Below are positions 16,212 through 19,757 of a DNA stretch of 19,757 nucleotides, piece by piece. The DNA is taken from positions 1 to 19,757 of the forward strand of contig CAMDDI010000023.1 in assembly GCA_945890905.1 (NCBI GenBank), given 5' to 3'. The number at the start of each line of letters is the position of its first letter. Position 1 is the stretch's first letter. Both the position numbers and the translations under genes were made by a program. The DNA is from Bacteriovorax stolpii. GTDB taxonomy: Bacteria; Bdellovibrionota; Bacteriovoracia; Bacteriovoracales; Bacteriovoracaceae. The notes under the pieces are model-generated. The model was given only the letters and a program-made list of their open reading frames with translations, was not told the DNA's origin and searched no databases.

Positions 16212-16270
16212 AGAGAAAGAGCATGGATGCTCTATGGCAATTTTGCAAAATCCCCGACAATTTCTCTTAG
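16209..16270. repeat. Nested inverted repeats (three-arm structure), possible msbA-operon terminator
   Basis: A perfect 10-bp outer stem (16209-16218 CTAAGAGAAA with 16261-16270 TTTCTCTTAG) encloses two further palindromes: AGAGCAT-GG-ATGCTCT (16218-16233) and ATTTTGCAAAAT (16240-16251). The outer arm includes the stop codon of the 59-residue gene. In minus-strand RNA the AGAGCAT hairpin is followed by TTCTCTT, a weak terminator tail. The whole lies just upstream of the glyS promoter. Confidence 0.55.
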
Positions 16271-16446
16271 GATAGATAGATCACGCACCCAAAAGCAGTG
16301 AGGGTCATGATGGCGATGGTGATGATAAGTAAGTAGTCTTGGGATTTTTTGGGTTTGTAGTAAATACGGCTGATGAGAAAAAGGCAACCGAGGGATAAAA
16401 CAGCTAACCAAGAAGCAAGTGGATCATGGCGAAAATGAACAAACAT
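16267..16446 (-). CDS. Hypothetical 59-residue two-span membrane protein downstream of msbA
   Basis: The minus strand encodes a protein starting MFVHFRHDPLASWLAVLSLG and ending IYLS-TAA. Two hydrophobic segments (about 11-28 and 38-57) flank a basic YYKPKKSQD loop, giving a helical hairpin with the loop predicted cytoplasmic. Its ATG follows the msbA TAG directly (TAGATG), so it is probably translated by re-initiation and made together with the lipid A exporter. No family recognised. Its layout resembles that of the 76-residue protein at 5647-5877. Coding is supported by the hydrophobic pattern, exact junction and a frame that fills the gap. Confidence 0.7.
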   Translation of the reverse strand: MFVHFRHDPLASWLAVLSLGCLFLISRIYYKPKKSQDYLLIITIAIMTLTAFGCVIYLS

Positions 16447-18159
16447 CTAAGTCCGCTGAGAGAGCTCATAGAGCTTTTTGTATTCTCCATTAATAACCAT
16501 CAGCTCCGAGTGACTCCCATCTTCAATTTTCTCTCCATCTTTCATCACAATGATGCGATCAAAGTCTTTAAGAGTTGAGAGCCTGTGGGCCACGGCGATA
16601 ACAGTTTTATGTCCAGCGACCCGGTCCAGTGCTGCTTGCACAATTTTCTCTGATTCATTATCCAGAGCGGAAGTGGCTTCATCAAAGAGCAAAACGTCGC
16701 GATCCTTTAAAAATGCCCGAGCTATAGTGAGACGCTGACTTTGTCCACCAGACAGACGTGTTCCACGATCACCAATAGAGGTGGAAAGTCCATACGGCAT
16801 ATCTCTTACAAATTCAGAAGCGTAAGAAATATCCAAGGCGTGCTGAATTTCTGCATCAGTGTGAATATCTCCAGTAGTTAGATTCTCACGGATTGAATCG
16901 TTAAATAAGAAAACATCCTGGCTCACCAGAGCAAACAATTTCCGCACTGATACGAGTGAATAATTTTCAACATTCACTCCATCAATTAAAATTTCACCTT
17001 CAGTCACGTGATAAAGTCGCAAAAGCAAGCTGATCAAAGTTGATTTTCCAGAACCCGAAAGACCTACCAGACCAACCTTCTGACCTTTCTTGATAATCAG
17101 GTTGAAGTTTTTTAAAACAATGCCCTCTCCATATGAGAAAGAGACGTTTTTAAATTCAATGGAATGCTTAAATTCTGTAAAGGTTTCGAGAGCTTCTTCA
17201 GTTTCTTCTTCTACATCTAAGAGGGCAAAGATTCTTACTGCCGCCGCTTTGGCCTGATTAAGTTTGGCGTTGGCCTTACTGAATCTTCGGATAGGATCCA
17301 TAAACATCGCCAAGGCAGCTACAAAAGAAATAAATCCACCTGTGGTGAGAGCTCCACTAGCAATGCGATGGTGAGCAAAAATAATCACCCCAGCAAAAGC
17401 AATGGAGCCAATGAGTTCCACTAAGGGATGAGAGTGTTCTTCAGCCGAGTTACTTTTAGTCCGATGGTCTAAAAACAACTGCTGAACTTTTTCAAAGCGG
17501 TTCACAATATAATCTTTAAGCCCAAACGCTTTAATAATTTTCTGACCACCTAGCGCTTCACTCACAATGTGAGTCATATCTGCATTGTCTTGTTGAGCTA
17601 AGCCTACATATTTGCGAATTCGTTTGCCGGTGTAATGGAAAGTCACAATAAAAAGTGGAGCTGTTGCAAAGATCACTAACGTCAGCTGCCAATCATGGTA
17701 AAAAGCTACGCCCAAAAGTGAAATCGCGGTGATGGGCTCTCGGACAATTTCCAAAGCGTTTTTGAATGCTTCAGAAAACACCATCGTATCGTTCATAATG
17801 GTTGAAATAAGATTTCCCTGCTTTTGCTGAGAGAAGTACTTGGCAGGAAGATGATTAAATTTAGTATAAATTCTTGAACGGATAAGGCGTGTAGATTTAT
17901 CCACCACCTGACGAAGGCCAAAGTAATGAAAGTAGCGCAATGGATAGTTGATGATGCCTAAAGCGATGAGAATCAAGGCCAGATTGCGGGCATCTTCAAA
18001 ACTCGAACCAGCAGCAAAGCCTTTATCGAAAATATCTTTCACCAAATAGGCTTCATAGGCCTTAATCCCAGCTAATGGGAAGGCCAAGAGTGTGGCAACA
18101 ACGGCCTCTTTCCAAAAAGGGCGAAGGTATGGGAACATAAGCTTAAGGACTTGCAGCAT
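16447..18159 (-). CDS. msbA: MsbA-like lipid A / multidrug ABC exporter
   Basis: This 570-residue half-transporter has an N-terminal six-helix membrane domain (about 1-310) and a C-terminal ATPase. Walker A is Gly366-Leu-Ser-Gly-Ser-Gly-Lys-Ser-Thr374, the Q-loop is LVSQDVFLFND, the signature is LSGGQ (469-473), Walker B is VLLFDEATSALD (489-500), and the H-loop is VAHRLS. All catalytic elements are intact. It forms a homodimer that flips lipid A-core across the inner membrane. MsbA is favoured over a drug exporter by length, similarity of the membrane domain, and the divergent LPS-heptose phosphatase gene; substrate remains inference. There is no clear Shine-Dalgarno. TTTACT and TAAGAT spaced by 17 bases could be a promoter placing the start almost at the ATG. 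Confidence 0.85.
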   Translation of the reverse strand: MLQVLKLMFPYLRPFWKEAVVATLLAFPLAGIKAYEAYLVKDIFDKGFAAGSSFEDARNLALILIALGIINYPLRYFHYFGLRQVVDKSTRLIRSRIYTKFNHLPAKYFSQQKQGNLISTIMNDTMVFSEAFKNALEIVREPITAISLLGVAFYHDWQLTLVIFATAPLFIVTFHYTGKRIRKYVGLAQQDNADMTHIVSEALGGQKIIKAFGLKDYIVNRFEKVQQLFLDHRTKSNSAEEHSHPLVELIGSIAFAGVIIFAHHRIASGALTTGGFISFVAALAMFMDPIRRFSKANAKLNQAKAAAVRIFALLDVEEETEEALETFTEFKHSIEFKNVSFSYGEGIVLKNFNLIIKKGQKVGLVGLSGSGKSTLISLLLRLYHVTEGEILIDGVNVENYSLVSVRKLFALVSQDVFLFNDSIRENLTTGDIHTDAEIQHALDISYASEFVRDMPYGLSTSIGDRGTRLSGGQSQRLTIARAFLKDRDVLLFDEATSALDNESEKIVQAALDRVAGHKTVIAVAHRLSTLKDFDRIIVMKDGEKIEDGSHSELMVINGEYKKLYELSQRT

Positions 18160-18193
18160 TGAAGCATCTTAAACTTTTACCGGGGTTAAGTAA

Positions 18194-18706
18194 ATTAAAA
18201 CGCGGAAAGCCATTTTCTTGGACCGAGACGGAACTCTCATCGTCGACAAAAACTATCTCTCCCGAGTCGAGGAGATGGAATACTACCCAGACACTTTGAA
18301 ATCCCTGCAGCTTCTCCAATCCTTAGGTTTTGATCTTTTTGTTGTCACCAATCAGTCTGGTGTGGGCCGTGGATACTTTTCTATGGAAGCGGTTTATGTT
18401 GTTCATCGCCAACTTCAAAATGACATGCGAGAGCACAAGCTTCAACCCTTCAAAGATTTCGCCATTTGCCCTCACTCTCCTGACGAAAAATGCAACTGCC
18501 GAAAGCCTTCAGGACAAATGATCAAAGACCTCATGGAAAAGTATCATATTAGTCCGGAGCACTCTTATATGGTGGGTGATAAACTCATCGATGCTGAATC
18601 AGGAAAGAATGCAGGAATCCAAGGGGTCTTAGTGAGGCATCTGACTTCGCCAGATTTTCCTTCCTATAAAACTCTTTTGGAATTTGCTCAGACTCTGAAA
18701 AAATAA
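18194..18706 (+). CDS. gmhB: GmhB-like D,D-heptose 1,7-bisphosphate phosphatase (HAD), apparent ATT start
   Basis: The enzyme removes the 7-phosphate from D-glycero-D-manno-heptose 1,7-bisphosphate in ADP-heptose synthesis for LPS. Visible are HAD motif I DRDGTL, motif II VVTNQSGVGRGYFS, the GmhB zinc loop CPHSPDEKCNC, and motif IV MVGDKLIDAESGKNAGI. No ATG or GTG precedes motif I in frame. A stop at 18191 limits the options to ATT (18194), ACG (18200), ATT (18212) or TTG (18218). Starting at TTG would delete the first beta strand, KAIFLD. ATT at 18194 gives the canonical MKTRKAIFLDRDGT with GGGG eight bases upstream, so I choose it. A sequencing error or mutation of ATG is the alternative. 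A related histidinol-phosphate phosphatase is possible but less likely. Confidence 0.8.
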   Translation: MKTRKAIFLDRDGTLIVDKNYLSRVEEMEYYPDTLKSLQLLQSLGFDLFVVTNQSGVGRGYFSMEAVYVVHRQLQNDMREHKLQPFKDFAICPHSPDEKCNCRKPSGQMIKDLMEKYHISPEHSYMVGDKLIDAESGKNAGIQGVLVRHLTSPDFPSYKTLLEFAQTLKK

Positions 18707-19489
18707 CTAACGAAATAGAAGTTTATAGGATTTCAGTTCCACTGGTTTTAAGTGAAACTGATGGCAAAAGTACTGAATGAGCTTATCACTCTCAGGAAAA
18801 GTTGAGCCAACCAATGAATCGTAATCAGCATAGCGGGTTTGAAAACCTTTTTTGATTCTTAAAAGAAAACCTTTTTCATTTTCTGCGGCAACACAAGTCA
18901 GGCATGCAAATTGTCCACTTGCAGCTTGAAAAGTCGCCCCCGTACTCTCCATTAAACTAGTTCCACAGAAATTACAGTGATCCGTATCCGGCATGATTCC
19001 CAGATGAAAAATGAGTTTAATCATAAATAGACTCAACTGCTGTTCGGGAAAAAATTTGTTTTTTACTAGTGAGTCTTCGAGATAAAAAAGAGCATTGCTC
19101 ACTACCGAAAAGATTCCTTCGGTTTCAGTATTTTCATAATCACTGGTACCCAACTTAAATGGGAAAGCAAACTTCTGCAAAATTTCAAAATATAAACAAG
19201 TAAGATAAAACGCTTGAACATTATGCCGGACCGAAGCTGGCTCCCAAGTTCTCTGATACTCCGAAGCAATCATCAAATCAGATCCATCAACTTTATGGGC
19301 CCGCTGTTCTTTGATGTGAATCTTCATCATGGATCCGTGTTCAAATTGAGAAGGTTTGTGATGCTTTCCTCCCCCCATTCCGCCGTAGACATAAAATCCG
19401 CCCACGTGACCATTGCGCAAAAGGAGCTTTACGATCAAGTCGCGCTCTTTATAAAGAACTCTGTGAATAACTATGCCTTCAAGAACCAT
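18707..19489 (-). CDS. recO: DNA repair protein RecO
   Basis: RecO (260 residues) loads RecA onto SSB-coated DNA and anneals strands in the RecFOR gap-repair pathway. It has an N-terminal OB-fold (about 1-75) beginning LEGIVIHRVLYKERDLIVKL, a helical middle, and a zinc-binding segment with Cys172-x2-Cys175 and Cys196-x2-Cys199. Start at 19489 lies inside the end of the upstream helicase gene (19-base overlap) with only a weak AGAAG nearby, suggesting coupling. Its TAG abuts the stop of the convergent gmhB-like gene with no bases between. Confidence 0.9.
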   Translation of the reverse strand: MVLEGIVIHRVLYKERDLIVKLLLRNGHVGGFYVYGGMGGGKHHKPSQFEHGSMMKIHIKEQRAHKVDGSDLMIASEYQRTWEPASVRHNVQAFYLTCLYFEILQKFAFPFKLGTSDYENTETEGIFSVVSNALFYLEDSLVKNKFFPEQQLSLFMIKLIFHLGIMPDTDHCNFCGTSLMESTGATFQAASGQFACLTCVAAENEKGFLLRIKKGFQTRYADYDSLVGSTFPESDKLIQYFCHQFHLKPVELKSYKLLFR

Positions 19490-19757
19490 GCTTCTATTTG
19501 CCTCAGACTAATAATTGCCTTCATTTTGAAACTGATCCAAGAGATAGCCAAGGCATTTATCCATGGATTCCACTTTATTCCGAAGGGATTCTCAAGGGAG
19601 TAAACGCTATAGCGCTCCCCTTTTCTTCCCCCTCGCGCAACCATTTGAATCCAGAAGTCGATATTGGCAATGGGATAAAGAAAAAAGATGCGATCAATGA
19701 CCGGAAGATTGACTCCATGACTTAAGACCGTGGTACAAATGATAAAATCAGGTGGTG
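19471..19757 (-). CDS. Superfamily 2 (DEAD/DEAH-box-like) helicase, C-terminal fragment
   Basis: A minus-strand frame enters from the right edge (first full codon at 19755) and stops at TAG 19473-19471. The visible 94 residues contain helicase motif V (FIICTTVLSHGVNLPVIDRI) and motif VI (WIQMVARGGRKGE, the arginine-finger region), followed by a short tail rich in Trp, Ile and Lys. This is the end of a RecA-like domain 2 of an SF2 helicase; the subgroup cannot be decided from this piece. The gene runs on beyond the window. It overlaps recO by 19 bases, hinting at one transcript for two DNA-maintenance proteins. Confidence 0.8.
   Translation of the reverse strand, partial: PPDFIICTTVLSHGVNLPVIDRIFFLYPIANIDFWIQMVARGGRKGERYSVYSLENPFGIKWNPWINALAISWISFKMKAIISLRQIEAWFLKA

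Noticed and set aside
19214..19603. Plus-strand frame of 129 codons opposite recO and the helicase end
   Set aside because: Both opposite-strand genes have clear motifs; this frame has none.

Overview
The window reads as an ordinary, densely packed chromosomal stretch from a diderm (Gram-negative-type) bacterium with moderate, slightly AT-rich composition. It encodes lipid A export (MsbA), a heptose phosphatase for LPS core synthesis, an Mla-type phospholipid transporter, peptidoglycan recycling (Mpl) and several lipoproteins with classical lipoboxes. The NtrC-type sigma-54 activator, the archaeal/eukaryotic-type single-chain glycyl-tRNA synthetase, pyruvate phosphate dikinase and the secreted App1-type phosphatase would fit the Bdellovibrionota (Bdellovibrio/Bacteriovorax relatives). 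That placement is inference from gene content, not from a marker gene. No phage, transposon, CRISPR, tRNA or rRNA was seen.

Layout. (1) 1-708, minus: N-terminal part of a secreted protein running off the left edge, preceded by a leader with two hairpins. (2) 924-3738, plus: a tight operon of small lipoprotein - MlaE - MlaF - MlaD, with an upstream TTGACA promoter candidate. (3) 3742-5877, minus: a 29-residue membrane peptide, an orphan NtrC-like response regulator with its own terminator and a repeat-rich promoter region, and a 76-residue two-helix membrane protein. (4) 5946-7109, minus: metK with a very good promoter and a strong terminator. (5) 7203-16150, minus: a long run glyS - ppdK - cytoplasmic serine hydrolase - secreted App1 phosphatase - mpl - large lipoprotein. 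Junctions range from overlaps to gaps of about 85 bases, with no convincing terminator inside. (6) 16267-18159, minus: msbA followed directly by an unlisted 59-residue membrane protein. (7) 18194-18706, plus: a GmhB-like phosphatase divergent from msbA, with no normal start codon. (8) 18707-19757, minus: recO and the C-terminal end of a superfamily 2 helicase that overlaps it and runs off the right edge.

How the genes fit together. Much of the window concerns the envelope. MlaEFD plus its lipoprotein would move phospholipid between the membranes; MsbA and the GmhB-like enzyme serve LPS. Mpl reloads recycled tri/tetrapeptides onto UDP-MurNAc, and the overlapping lipoprotein has a C-terminal region that resembles SleB-type cell-wall hydrolases. 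The rest is central metabolism and information processing (MetK, PPDK, GlyRS, RecO, helicase). I do not see an unmistakable new system. The best leads are the apparent AUU start of the GmhB-like gene, the Mpl/SleB-like pair, the two small membrane proteins hidden between genes (29 and 59 residues), the lipoprotein-headed Mla operon, and the structured or repeat-rich elements at 714-756, 5540-5643 and 16209-16270.
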